Shown here piece by piece: positions 13,001-25,527 of a stretch of DNA of 64,000 bases. The position numbers were made by a program, and so were the translations under genes. Under the pieces are notes generated by a model. The model did no database searches. It was not told the origin of the DNA and saw only the letters and a list, made by a program, of their open reading frames with translations. Numbering within the stretch: position 1 is the stretch's first letter; each line of letters opens with the position of its first letter. Origin of the DNA: Cyanoderma ruficeps (lineage: Eukaryota; Chordata; Aves; Passeriformes; Timaliidae); assembly GCA_008694505.1 (NCBI GenBank), contig VZDJ01004378.1, positions 16,299,645 through 16,363,644 of the forward strand. Direction: 5' to 3'.

Positions 13001-15595
13001 ATGAAATGAAAGTGAATTTTCCAGACTTCTTTCTTTTTCTGGGTTCATTATAAATTTCTCTGGAATATCATTACTGAAGATCTAAAATGAAGATAACACC
13101 ACCAGGTTGGATTTGATGTCTATTTTCCCTGAAAGATTTATGCATTTCATGTGTGACTGATTTTGTGATAAGGTAACTCTCTGGAGGGCATAGCTTTAGT
13201 TTTCAGATCATTCTTTTTGCTTTCTAAACTAGAACAGGAAAAGAAGAAACCCTGCCTGATTGGATCACCTCAGCAGCATATTTCTTCAGGACTTTTGCAT
13301 CAGAGCAAATTAGATCATTCTGCACTGATGTGATATATAATTCCCATATCTTCTATGCCATCAGCTCCTTGGGTTTGGTTTGAAGGGAAAAGAATTAGGC
13401 TGCAGCATTTGAGTGAAACTGTTTTTATTATTGGAATCACAAGGGGTTTTTACAGCCAAGAGAAAATCTACCACGACTGCCACACAGTGTGACTCAATCT
13501 TAAATATCAGGAACCTTAATTTTGTCAGCATCAATTGGACCTGAAGCATGTTCACTGCTTTGTTTTTACTTTTATGTAGGCCTATTAGCAAAAAGAAACT
13601 ATTTCCTTTTTGTGATTCAGTGCACACTGTTTTTATTATTTCCTTTAATTCTTCCTCAGTTTAAGTCACTGTGTGTCAAAGAATCTTGCAGTATTTAATT
13701 TCTGACTGTGTTTTGGTGCATCAGTTGAGCACAGCTAAGCCAAAGACTTGATCTGCTGCTTGAAAACTTTCATTGATGGCAAGTAATGAAGAGGTGATGA
13801 CAGCTGAAACAATAACTGCCCATAGAAATCTGACTTCAGCTATTGTTGAACTTGTTGATCTTTAGAGAAAAATGTAATATGAACTTTAATGGAACATCAC
13901 TCTCACTGCATCTTCCACCATCGTATTTTAGGTTGTGATTACCACATTTTTCTCCCTCTGCTGTAAAATGACTCTTTGGATAAAAGGGGCTGATTGCTCC
14001 ATTAGTTCTTGATATCACTCAGCACTTAGGACAACATGCATTTCTTTTTCACTTCATTTGCATTCCTTATACACTGCTAATACCCTGGACAATCTTATAC
14101 CACTTGATAACCCAGCCAGAGAATATTTTTTTCCTGAAGCCCTATTTTGCTCTAATTCCTAGAAATACAGTCTTGCTCCTTAGGCATTTATATTGAGCAT
14201 AAATTCTGATGACTGTTAAGATGAGATGTGGACAATGGCAAATACATTTTAAACCTCTTACACTAGTTTGTCCTGGGAACCGTTGGTAAACAAAATGAAT
14301 AGACACGAGATACATTTCTGTTGGAAGTAACTATGAATGTATACCAACACTACAAGATCTAAGAGCATAGAAAATGGAATGACTATCTTCCATTTTGTAT
14401 CATCACCTGATTATTTTACATTGAGATTTTAATTCCTGATGGGAAAAAGGATGAAAACCTGAGGCTTCCTTGACTCTATAGGTCCTAAACTGTATGTATC
14501 AAAAGCTTCTCTTGTCAAAAAAGAAAGCAACATCTAGGGGGCAACATGGAGGGAGTGAGCAATTCATACCAGTTTGTTAAAAACAGTGGGGTATTTTCAG
14601 CCATTACTCCTCTGCTTCTTTGTCAAGTGCTCTGACTATCCAGCTTTTTTTATATTAAAAACAGTTAATGTAGATAACTCTAGTTTACTCATGTTGATTG
14701 TTACTGAGCTTGTGTACAGAAAGAAGTTATTATAGAATAACTGTACAAAGACCTGTACAAAGACAAAGAACTATAGCTGTCATCAAATAACTTTTCTGGA
14801 GAAATATTATTTTATGTTAGGAGTGACCACTTTATAAGCTTTCTGCAAAAATTCTAAAAGACTGTATGTTGGGAACATCACACATAAAGCTTATTTTTTA
14901 AGAAGCAGACTTTCTAAGAGCAGACTGAGCTTACTTTCTAATTGCTCTTATGCCACATTCTGCACACATAAAGAAGGATGCTGAATTGGTGCTTGGCATA
15001 AAGATTACTTCGACAACTATACCATTCAAAGGTGTGAGGATGGCATGGAGGAAAGTACCTACCAGAGATGACAGTGGAAGAATCGAGTATTTAAGAATGA
15101 AAATCTATAACTTTTTGGGGTACCTGAGTGGTTTTTGGATGAGTATAGAATTACTTATGCAACTGAAGTATTAATAATACAGATATATTTCTGTAGAGAA
15201 ATCCAGGAAGAAATCATATCCTTTTTTTCTTTTATTTCCTGTTATAAAACTTAGAGCTTTAGTGTTTTCACTGTCTCAAAAATATTTTATGATGAAGATC
15301 CACAGTAAAGCTCAAAATAAAGAGCAACATTTCCTAATTCCTAGCTGCACAGATAAATAAAAAATACCATTTGATAACATATTTGACCCCAAATGGCAGT
15401 TTCTTTTTTCTTTTCAACAGATGCAATTTAATCTTAATTAAAACAGGTGCAAAAGTTATCTTGGGGCAGAAACCTCAAACAGGAGTTTACAGAGGATGTT
15501 TTAGTCAGTGGGAAATGCAGAAATAACACGTAGCTCTTTTTCCTTCTGTCTTCCAACAGTGGATTATAAATGACCCAGTGCTTTATCTTGAAAGA
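10075..15595. other. Intergenic, no gene recognised
   Basis: AT-rich sequence with reading frames under about 105 codons, none with a recognisable product. No clear repeat family could be assigned by eye. Confidence 0.6.
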
Positions 15596-15620
15596 GACAG
15601 ACAGACAGACAGACAGACAT

Positions 15621-15707
<87 letters not shown>
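15596..15707 (+). repeat. Compound microsatellite (GACA)6 then (GATA)n
   Basis: Six GACA units at 15596-15619 are followed by an uninterrupted GATA array from about 15622 to 15707, where the sequence enters a run of N. Long serine/tyrosine/leucine reading frames here are artefacts of the repeat. GATA/GACA is the Bkm-type satellite motif. Confidence 0.97.
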
Positions 15708-15720
15708 NNNNNNNNNNNNN
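15708..15720. other. Assembly gap (13 N)
   Basis: Thirteen N at the end of the GATA array. The true repeat length and the 5' edge of the adjoining LTR are therefore unknown. Confidence 1.
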
Positions 15721-15958
15721 CAGTTTTCTTTTTCCCAAAACAACCTTGTGTAAACAATATTCCTTTCCCACAACAACAGGTGTTGTTTGCTATTTCTGTT
15801 ACTTAGCCAATGGGAGAAGTGTCAGTCCTATGGACCAATAACGTGTCTGCTTAGCGCAGCATGTTATAAAAGGGCTGAATAAATTGTAAAGAAAGCTTCT
15901 GATTTCTACTGCCTTCTGACTGGAGTCAAGCATCTTTATTTTGTGTCCTATTGTGACA
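15721..15958 (+). mobile_element. Solo ERV LTR, 5' end lost in the gap
   Basis: Contains two CCAAT boxes (near 15806 and 15833), TATAAAA at 15865-15871 and AATAAA at 15878-15883, then a short U5-like tail ending TATTGTGACA. The 3' flank is GATAGATAGATGGATAGAC, the same repeat that lies 5' of the gap. This suggests the LTR inserted into a GATA array. The short spacing of promoter and polyadenylation signal is typical of avian ERVK-type LTRs. No internal region is present. Confidence 0.75.
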
Positions 15959-18900
15959 GATAGATAGATGGATAGACTTCTACATCTCCCCCAGATTAGA
16001 ATATGGTTCAGCATCATATTTGCTCCTTTGGTCAGTGTTTAGCAATTGATGTGAAAATGGATTTTCATTCCAGTTGTTTCTAACCACTCAACGGAACACA
16101 TTTGTTCTGAGTTACCTATCTGGACCCAGGTGGTTGCTAATGAAAGAGAATCGAGTAGATTTAATGCCGCCTTCGATTACTTCTCACAGTTCTGGAAATG
16201 TTTTTGCTCAGACTTCACTTGGTTTTGCAAATGTGTCAGGGTTTTATCTTGCTTGATGCTGAAAATGGGATTCATGTTGTAAAGTGCTAACTTGAGCTAA
16301 GAAGTTTGACAAGCTGGAGACTCATTAAGGAAATTACAAAATCTATTTTTTTTTTCCTGACATCTGAAGCACATGAATTAAATACAGGGACCAAAGAAGG
16401 ACCTGAGCCTCAGACGTTACATAGTGATAAAGATTTTCTCCCTGCTTGATACACCTGCAATACACAGTAACATCTTTTTCCCAACACGGTAAGTAAGCAG
16501 ATGTGAAGCCATAAGACGCCACTCTGGCTTAAAATCCAGTAATGTGCTTAAGTGTCATTGTATTTAAACCAGCCTTGAATCAACCAACATGGCTCACACA
16601 AGCCAATCATGTTCCATGATTCACTGAAGCCTTAAATACCATGGACTGCTGCCAACCTCCTCTGACTACCTTGCAGGGGCACTACTGCACCACCAGATGA
16701 ATCATCTCAAGGAAATATAATTTTGGAGTTGGCTTCTTGAAACAAAAAACTCTTTGCATCAGTTGTGGACAAATAGTTCTGAACAGAAAAAAATACTCCT
16801 GTAAGTATTCTTTTTCTAGTAATGTCTTGCTCATGAACATTGACAAAAATGGAATCTTTCAACTGAAATAAAATATCTGAATTTACAAGCTGACCTTGAA
16901 GCATGTACAAACTATTCCTTCAGGATGGTACCATAGCTTCTCAGCTAGATGCCTCAGACTATACACTGCTGAGGAGTAATGAAAATTCTCTTTCAGCCTC
17001 AGCTGCTCATGCTGTGTAAATTTAACATAATACAAATCTCACACTGTTCTCAGCCTTTGATGGGCTCTCAGAATGACCCTGTTAACACCACGTAAAAAAG
17101 TAGAGTGGACAAGAATGAAAGCAACACATCAAGGACCTGAGAACAATGAGCTTATGTGGTTTATTTGTGGAATAAACCTGTATCTCAAAAGAAAAAAACT
17201 TGGCCACACACAAGACTGGCAGAACAGAGTAGAGGTGCTCTTCCATGGGGTTCTCTGGTCCTTGGCAGCACAGGTTTCAAGAGTGAGTTGATGGACACCA
17301 GATCCACTGGTCTGACAGTAGTTCTATCTGGGCAGCACTCTGCGATGACCTCCCGATGGAAGATAAGGCTTCCAAACTGCGTCTTCCTTCCCTCCATGCC
17401 CATCACAGCTGCAGAGGGTGTCACTGTCCACAGCAGGGCAAAGTGACTGCAAAATGCCATCAGAGCAGCTTTTTCACACTGACTACATGCTGGCATAAAT
17501 GATGACATCAGGTAAGGGAAAACAAAGAAAGAAGCTTATTTATTTCTATTGTTACAGAAAGCACTGCCTCCAGAAATACTGTAGGAATGGACTTCAAGGT
17601 CATTCTTACAAATCGTTGGGAGACAAAATCATTTTTATCTTGCAGTATGTGAGCAGACAATTGTCTCTCTGCATCTCATCCTTCCAAATGACATTGCTTC
17701 TACATTTGTTCCAGTCTCTCTGAAGCACTGGCTAGTAATGCAAAAATCTTAGAAAAATGACTAATTTTGGCCTCTACAAGATGATAATAGAACAAAGTCC
17801 AGATCTAGTACCGTTATAGCTGAATACAGAGATTAAATTACACCCTTACGCTGCAAATATCACAAAAGTAGTAAAAAAATTAAAACTCGTGTAAGTTACC
17901 TTCACTGTGACAGGCAGGAGATGTTTCTAACATAAGTAATATGACTCAATTTCCAATGAATTAAAAGACTAAGAAGTTTGGAGAACTATTTTTGTTTTGG
18001 AAATTACATTCCTCTGCATCAAACTGTATCATGTGAGTTGACTTTTGTGATAGAAGTTATTAAAAAATACCAGATCTCTCAGTGAGAGCTACTGGCATCA
18101 TTAACCCCCCCAAGAGATAACGAAGTATTGGAAGGCATTTCTGAAGACTGTTTTGAAATTTAAACATGTTGTTTAAATATGATTGTTAAAATTTGATATA
18201 TGTTTTTCCTTCTGGCATGTAATGATTTCAAAAGTATTATAATTAAGTGAAGATGGTTTTTTTGGGGGGAGCCTCCTCTTGCTTGAATAATGCACATGAG
18301 ATACATGAGATTCTTGACTTTTATTCTTGCTTCTTTTGATACTTTGTTTCATATTTGCCTCTCACATACACAAACTCACAAATAAGCCACCAATACTTGG
18401 CCGTCCTCAATTTAATAGATATTTATCATTAAGAGAAATTTTACAAACCCAGAGGGTTTAAAAATTCTAATGATGGCTCTGACATGTTCAAACATATGCC
18501 ACAGTGTAGATCTCCTAAACTTAGTCTATACCTTGCTATCATAATACATGGTTACTAATCCTAGAATTAGATGAATAAGCTAATAATATATGCATTTAAA
18601 CAACTTTCACACTTCTGACTCCATGTTAACTAATTTTAGCAAACAAACGTGGTTAATGATTTATATGAATGAACAAAATCATGTTGAAAGATTCTAAGCC
18701 CCACGGTTCAGCAGGTTACGGTGGGACTTTTCTGCAACATAAATTAATTCTTGTTTCTGTTCAAATGGTGGTTGACACCCACAAAGACCTTCAGTGCTGA
18801 GCTGAAGAGATCGGTTGTTGGTTATCCCAAATTTGGTGCCCCCACCCCCATGTAAGACCACCAGAAATGGAAAGACCTCAGAGACCCCAGCCCCTTCAGC

Positions 18901-19929
18901 AGTCCTGCCTCCTGGGAAAAATGGAAAAAAGGTCTTGGTATAAATGAGCAATGAGACAGCGAAGTTTAGGTAAAACTTTAATGCAGACAAGGAGTTACGG
19001 AGCTTTCTCACATATTTGCAGATTCATAAGTTCTGGGAGTTGGATCTTGACTTCTGACCTTTGGAAAGTTTTAATTCAAAGCACTTAAAGATTTTGAAGG
19101 GAGAAATAGCAGTTCTGTCAGTGCAAACAGTGAAAGCCATCTTACTGCAGCTTTCTAGTCTGTTCCTGTGCAGGGTACTGTTACCCTTGTTCTCTTTGCA
19201 AAACTAAGTAACAAGAGGAAAATAAACAGACAGGCTCAAATCAGTACTTCAACTTAGTACTCCTCTGACAAGATTCTGTGCATAATAAATGCTTACTATG
19301 TGTCAAAAATACTTTACTAAAAAAAAAACCCTAAAAAAAAAATCGAAGAACTTTTGAGCTGATTGAACGTAGAGTTCTCAGACCCAGAAAAGTCTCTAAT
19401 AAAGATGAGCAAGCCTGTTCCTGCTCAGGAGGACCTGTGTGTTCCAGGTATTACATGTCAGATCTAAAAACTGCAGATAGGGATGCCTGAAGAAGTGTCT
19501 CCTGCAGAGCATATGGAAGCTAGGGGATATTTTTGGGTTCTGCTCTAGGAATGTGGATGACAGTGTATATTGAGTAATTACTATGAATTTATTTCTCAAA
19601 TAGCACATTTTTTTAAAAAAACACACATCATATATTAAGAGCCATTCAGCTTCAACATAGGAGTTAAAGACTAATAAAGCCCTTCAGCAGAACATTCACA
19701 GAGTATGAAAAAGATCAAAATCTGAGTCAGCTTGTGGCAGCCAACAGGGACACCTTGACAGGCAGTGGACAGTGTTTCTTGTGCGAGTGATGGTAAGCTG
19801 ACAACAAGCACCACCTGCTCCAAAAGTACTCACTGAGACACTTTACCTTGGACAATCCTGCAAATGAGTCAATTTTGCTCCAAGAAATCAGACTCTGCAA
19901 AGTTACACTCCATTCCCTTGATTCATTAA
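15959..19929. other. Intergenic, no gene recognised
   Basis: A remnant of the GATA array (15959-15977), then AT-rich unique-looking DNA. A stretch near 18700-19000 has slightly higher GC and a TTTGGTGCC word like a primer-binding site, but no LTR could be matched to it. No coding gene is supportable. Confidence 0.5.
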
Positions 19930-20621
19930 TGTTGGAGTCCAGGGCATCCCTTTGGATGACCTGGGACCTGAGAAAGGGAGTTTGGACCCTGGACAGGGGG
20001 GTGTGGAGCCGGTCCAGGGGGGTTGGAGACCTTGGCACAGAGCCCAGAATAACACCGAGTTTGATTTCAGTCCATGGGAGAAGCTTCCAACACTAAGAGA
20101 AGAATTAGAAACCTCAAAAGTTTAAAAGTAGTAATTTAGTACAGTATAGAGTGAGAAATTTTGTAGTTTAGGGATTTTAGAATAGAGGTGAATGGGGGAC
20201 AAGATGGAGGATTTAGGGTGTTGCCCTAAATCCTTCTCCTTCTTCATGGTCCTCCATCTTGTGGGGTGGTGATCATACAAAGTAGTTTTAGGCTATTGGA
20301 TTAGGGTAGAGATGACCCTTGTAGTATAGGTATCACACATTGGTAGAAAATAGTAAATAATGGGCACGTAACTATCTGTATAAAAACTAAGTGACGCCCC
20401 ATCAGTGGGCAGTCGCGTCGTGTCCCAGCCTGTGTCCGGACCTCGGCTGGGTGCGGAGCAAATTGTAAGATATCAAATAATAAACATCACACGAGAACGA
20501 AAAACAAGACCTTGAAGGACTCCGCTTCTTTCTGCGACACGGCTCAGGGCTTATAGAGGGCTGGGGACTTTTAACATCCTTGAATCTCGGCAAGGAAAAG
20601 AACAGAGACAAACCCGAGACA
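19930..20621 (+). mobile_element. Solo ERV LTR, 692 bp, with 4 bp TTAA target duplication
   Basis: Starts TGTTGGAGTCCAGGGC and ends CAAACCCGAGACA, with TTAA directly before (19926-19929) and after (20622-20625). TATAAAA at 20379-20385 and AATAAA at 20479-20484 give the plus orientation. It is GC- and CpG-rich near the R/U5 part compared with flanks. A 4 bp duplication fits a gammaretrovirus-like (class I) element. No internal genes. Confidence 0.8.
20199..20262. repeat. Hairpin-forming inverted repeats in the LTR U3
   Basis: ACAAGATGGAGGA (20199-20211) pairs with TCCTCCATCTTGT (20250-20262). Inside, GGATTTAGGG (20209-20218) pairs with CCCTAAATCC (20224-20233) around a 5 base loop. Confidence 0.85.
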
Positions 20622-23600
20622 TTAATTCCAGTTTAATTTTAGCCTGCTCTGTTCACACTGATTTGTGGCAGAGTAATTGTGTTTGTATTTTTTTGAACTT
20701 TGCAGTCACTGAGTCTCATAAATGCAGGAGATAGCACATTCTGGGGCCTGAAGTGATTTCTAAGGCAAGAATCAAAAGAATTCAGCTGTTGTGTCAGGAA
20801 AGGAAACAAATTAGCCCTTACGTCCACTTTGACAAACGCTGACTCATAATTAGCCAATGTACTAACATTGAAATCTCTAACTACTGGTGTGGTCAAGGCT
20901 TTCCTGAAATGTGGGATCCAGCATAAAGAAAATCCATAGTACAGCTACCTCTGGTTCTAATAAGCCTAAATAGTGCAAACACTTAATTGGTATTTTTACA
21001 ACTTCTGAAATACAGAGAATATTGTTCAATAACAGACATTCCAATTAAACAAGTACTTTTAAGTTTATTGAAGACAAGTGTCTCAAGTACAAGCATTGCT
21101 GAGACCATTAAATGAAGAAATCTGGGTATGCTGACGTAAAGGGAAACATAATTGGCTCTGAAGGAATTATAAATTTCAAGTTGTGATAAGGCATGAATGC
21201 AAATGGTCAAGCAAAAAGTAAAACAATCTGGACTGATTTTCAAGAGAGTTACTGAGGGACAAAACACCCTTTTGCTCTGTAAACCAAGTTCATTTGGCAT
21301 GAAAATAATACAATGATAAAAATCTTTGAATCTAAATTTTCTGGGTCATATTTCAAATCAGATTTCATTTGAAAGACTGATCTGTTTTTGAGTGGTTGTG
21401 GTATGTATTTGAAAATGACCACAGATGCTGAAAAAAGCTGTGCAAGGTTAAGCAACAAGAAGTGAAATTTCTTTTAGCGTTATTGTAGAAGTTTAAATTT
21501 TTTTAACCTTTTAATTAAAACACTGTTTTATTTTTTTCCTTTAAGATATTATGTTTCCTGAAACCTAATCTTATGATGAGGGTGCTATTGGAACTCTGTT
21601 CTTTTAAAGAGACAATTTGAGCTCGTGTGACAGTTGTTTTAGTCCATTACTTACCCAGATGAATACATTCCTTTCAGCACTGCTTTCCTATCTTTCTCTT
21701 TTTAAAGTTGATGGAATAAGTTACTCAAACACTTTGTTTTGCTTTGCTTTGCTTTTCAGAAGTGGATTATCTGGGTTAGGAAGCCAGTAGATACTGTTTA
21801 TTCTTGTTAAGTGTGTAGAAATATCTCTTAAACGAAGCCAACATTACCTTCAATTGTCCAGAAATGAAACAATTTAAAGTGAAAATCAGCAGAGCAGCAT
21901 AATTTGGAAAGATGTTTTGGGACTCTTACTTGCCCATCATCAAATTTTCTGTTTTAGGAAGAAAGAAAACCTTAACTAAAACTTTTGCTTATGAGGTTAA
22001 AGGCAGCCAATGATTTATTTAGTTCTAAATGTGTCCTACTTTGGAAATTGCTATAATTTGCTATGAAATGCCACCTAACTTGAAAAATAAAGAAAACCAA
22101 AAATAAGAGGGGGGAAAAAAGACCTGGCCGTGGCAGAGTATAGTTAGGATTAAGATTCCAAAGTCAAGATTAAAGTTCTACAGTTAACTCACCTTCATGT
22201 CTTGGAACATGATAGTTTATACAATGTAATACAGTAATAACCTTAATGCCTTGGAACACACATTTACCTATAAGACCATTCCGGTGTAGGTTATGCTACT
22301 TTTAAAAACTGTTTGCTTGAATTTAAATACTGCCACACCATTCGTTTTTATTTCTTTCATATTTAAATCTGGATCACTTCTTTGAAACCATCTGTCGTTT
22401 GTTAACAAAATCAGTCAATAAATTTGTAAAACTCTCTTTCCAGGCATCTTTGTGAAAATTCAGAGTTCATATGTTCAAAGTCAGCCATGTATCTAAGTGA
22501 TAAACCACAACTGCAAGGTTCTCTGGTTCAAATATCTGTTTGCAGCAGTGAGCAGCTTTTGAATTAGAGCAGCAATTTTCCTTTTATTCCCTCAAAAGTA
22601 GCTGTAAAAAATGATAACCAGCTTTTAACTTGTCATCCAAAAGGATTCCCTTTAAGCTGAGTACAGCTGTGTGGTATAACTCTTTCCAGACTGGGACTGA
22701 GACTGAAATGCAGCACATTCCCGGTATCCTCTGTCCATCAGCGGCCTCACAGCTCCCGTGTGAAGCCAAACTGCAAAATTGGGAGGGTTCAAATTCTAGG
22801 GCTTCAAATGCATCTCCAACTCCCCCTCTTCTTCAACATTTGGGGAATGTATTTGCAAGTGTAAAGCAAGATAAATCCTTTCAGGTTCCAGCATTTAATT
22901 AAGCTTTCAGCTATCTTTGTGAATGAACTGAAGAGCATGTAATATGCATGTCTACAGGGAACAGAGCAGGAGTACCACTCCTTCTGCGAAGTTGTTTGCT
23001 ATCAGCTGGAAAAAATCTCAACTCAATTAGTCTGTCTGTGTTTAACTTCCTTTGGAACATTACATTTCCTTAAGCTGAATCCCAATCTAACAAATGTACT
23101 TGAACAAAAAAGATACTTTCTTCCTCTGTGATGGCCTGTGTTTCTGGTAATAATTGGGTTTGAGCAGTGGCAGGATAAGGCGACTGTGGTATGGGAACTA
23201 GCAAGGGAAGGATGATGTCAGAGGATTTAAGAAAAATTTTAAAGGTGTTCAAGGTTGTCTAGCAGACCAGAGCAGAATTGTTCTGATTTTTTTTCTCTCA
23301 TACACTCTCTTATTATAAGTAGATGCATGTAGGATCCCCAAAGAGGGAAATAACTTGGTTTAGTGTCTAACTGAAAATGGTAAGGATTTAAAAAGGTAAA
23401 TCCCAACAGTGGTTCACAGGGACCACTGGCAATGCTTTACTCTTCGAGAGCAATCAGCAAAACAACCCTGACTGCCAAGAAGGGTTTTCTTTCGTCAGGC
23501 TGGTTTTAGCTTGCATCTGCAGTTTAATGCATCACGGTAACCATGTGGGCACAATGTTTTTGGAGCAGATGATCTTTCACCACCTCGTTACCACCCAATC

Positions 23601-25039
23601 CCCATTTAGTACCATAGTCGTGAATGTAAATAAAGACCAGGTTAGAACATTCTTTTCCTGCACCATGTGACAACTGTGGGACACTAATGTCCCAAAAACA
23701 AGTTGTAAGATGCTCAAAAGTCACAGTCACCAAAATGTTTCAGAGTAGTGCTAACCTTGCCATGGCAAAATATCAATCAACGTGGCAAATGTCAGACATT
23801 TGTACTTCAACTTTTCACGTTTCAGTACTTTGAAGAGGAGTTACAGTTTTCCCGTGCAAAATATCACAAACCATTTGTCACAACCAAGTCAAGATTGAGT
23901 CTATCTTCATTTGTATTGTTCCAGCCGCCTTCATTAAATATCCAACACAAGCATTCAAGCAAAATGAAGTAAAGAATTTCCCTCTCTAAAAGGTGGTAAA
24001 TTAAGTACTGCAAATTCAAAGCAGTGAATGGCCTATTTGAAAGTCAGTCAGCACTGAGCCAGCTCTACTTCTGAGCACTTCCCTTCACTGCAGTTCCTCC
24101 GCCTACAGTGATGTTCCCCATTCTCCTTAGGACACTTTCACTCCTGACTACCTTCATTACCCCGTCCCTACACCACCCCCGCCTGCAGCGCCAGTAACAC
24201 AACATGCTCTGCCCACCTCCTCCTTTCGGTGTCCTCATCTTGCTGCGCATTTCTACCCTCCCGCCGAGCTGCTCTGGGGAAGCACAACAGTACAGATCAA
24301 GCTCTCTGACCGGCACAGCCGCCAGAAAATTAACAGCATGAGCATCTTCCGAGACAGCTGTGTGTACACTGGGGCTGGTGACAGGCCGTGGTGGTGACAC
24401 AGTTTATCAACTGAGTAAAGAGCACGTTTTCCATTAGCTACTGGGCAAGCCTGCCTGCAAGCTGCAGGAATAAAGGCCTAAAGAAATTTTCTTCATAGTT
24501 CAAGTCTTTATTTTTAATAATGGGATCAAAAGCCACTTCTTCAGAAGTTCTGCTGTACACACATGCAGCTGAGGATCAAGGCTATTTATTTATGTCCTTG
24601 AATTTTAATATGAACCTTGAGGAAGGTTATAATGTGCAATTATTTCCCCAGCTCTCCTAATGCTCCATATCATCTCTCTATACACAGACAAATCATAAAT
24701 TAGTCCCAGAAAACTAATGAGACTGACATGAACATTAATGGTGTACACAAAAAAGCCCCATTCTCTGAAACGTCCTGTGGCTTATGAGGCCTCTGAAAAC
24801 ACTCACGTTTTCAAATTGCTTTAAGCAAACCATGACCAATGGAAGCATGACTTTATCTACGAAGAAAATTATTTTCCACAGCATATTATTTTTCACAGTA
24901 TTTTCAGCTTTCATCGCACATTTTTCTGAGCGTGCTCAGCTACCACGGGAGCCACCGTACACCTCTGAGGGGGCCTGGAACAGAAGCTGCGAGTCCTGTA
25001 ACATCAGGGTATGTCGCGGGTTTCTAATGGCCACACAGA
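20622..25039. other. Intergenic sequence upstream of CAND1, no gene recognised
   Basis: Mostly AT-rich. A small (TTTGC)n run lies near 21736-21755. A GC-richer patch at about 24060-24400 holds a 111-codon minus-strand frame with no recognisable motif. It could belong to a divergent non-coding transcript, but nothing in the sequence shows that. Confidence 0.5.
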
Positions 25040-25217
25040 GCACCGCGAGGCACGCCCAGCCCCGCAGAACGCTTTGGACGCGGAGAGAACCCAGGCTGCA
25101 AGGGCTCCCCAGCCCGCTCTCCTTCAGGCACACCGGCGTCTCCACCGCCTCCTCCGCGCCACAACGAGGCTCGCATCCCAGCAGCCAGCGCGGCACGGGA
25201 CACCCGCCACGCTCCAA

Positions 25218-25240
25218 ACTACACGTCCCGGCGTGCATCG
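25218..25240 (+). promoter_or_regulatory. ZNF143/SBF-like site, forward copy
   Basis: Reads ACTACACGTCCCGGCGTGCA followed by TCG. This fits the known vertebrate promoter motif ACTACAnnTCCCRGnRTGC. It lies about 435 bp upstream of the CAND1 ATG, paired with a reverse-orientation copy at 25267-25289. Factor binding is inferred from the motif. Confidence 0.6.
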
Positions 25241-25266
25241 CCAGTGGCCCCGGCTGGGCGCGAGCG

Positions 25267-25289
25267 CGATGCACGCTGGGACACGCAGT
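25267..25289 (-). promoter_or_regulatory. ZNF143/SBF-like site, reverse copy
   Basis: On the minus strand it reads ACTGCGTGTCCCAGCGTGCA followed by TCG. It matches the forward copy at 19 of 23 positions, and the four differences are all transitions. A 26 bp GC-rich spacer separates the two copies. Confidence 0.55.
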
Positions 25290-25382
25290 CCTAGCCGGCC
25301 TCACCGGCAACCCCCTCCCCCCTTCCCGCCACTCTCCCGCGGCGCGTGAACTTCCCGCGCACGCTCTGCGCCACGTACGCCC

Positions 25383-25390
25383 TGACGTCA
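25383..25390. promoter_or_regulatory. CRE palindrome TGACGTCA
   Basis: A perfect 8 bp CREB/ATF consensus inside the CpG island, 283 bp upstream of the CAND1 start codon. The full palindrome in a CpG-rich promoter is a good candidate binding site; use is not shown by sequence. Confidence 0.6.
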
Positions 25391-25434
25391 CTTGGTGTCA
25401 CAGGGCTGCACGCGCCTCCCGCCCGCCCGCGGAC

Positions 25435-25439
25435 CCAAT
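25435..25439 (+). promoter_or_regulatory. CCAAT box
   Basis: CCAAT in the context GGACCCAATCAAC, about 235 bp upstream of the ATG and 45 bp downstream of the CRE. A plausible NF-Y site. Confidence 0.4.
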
Positions 25440-25527
25440 CAACAGCGCCGGCCTTCGACCCGGCGCCGAGCGCGAGCGCCCGCGCGCGCCTCCCCGCCCC
25501 TCCCGCCGCGTCCGCCGCAGCTGCCGC

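Noticed and set aside
15434..15776. Reading frames with long Ser-Ile-Tyr-Leu repeats
   Set aside because: Direct translation of the GATA microsatellite, running through the N gap.
18694..19011. Possible retroviral primer-binding site (TTTGGTGCC near 18830) and LTR edge
   Set aside because: No TATA/polyadenylation pair, no TG terminus and no target duplication could be found around it, so I do not call an element.
24065..24400. 111-codon minus-strand frame upstream of CAND1
   Set aside because: No recognisable motif, basic and Gly/Ser-rich by composition, and no promoter or splice evidence.
24936..25391. 151-codon minus-strand frame in the CpG island
   Set aside because: Composition is explained by CpG richness and there is no family resemblance. 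A divergent transcript is possible, but this frame is not evidence for it.
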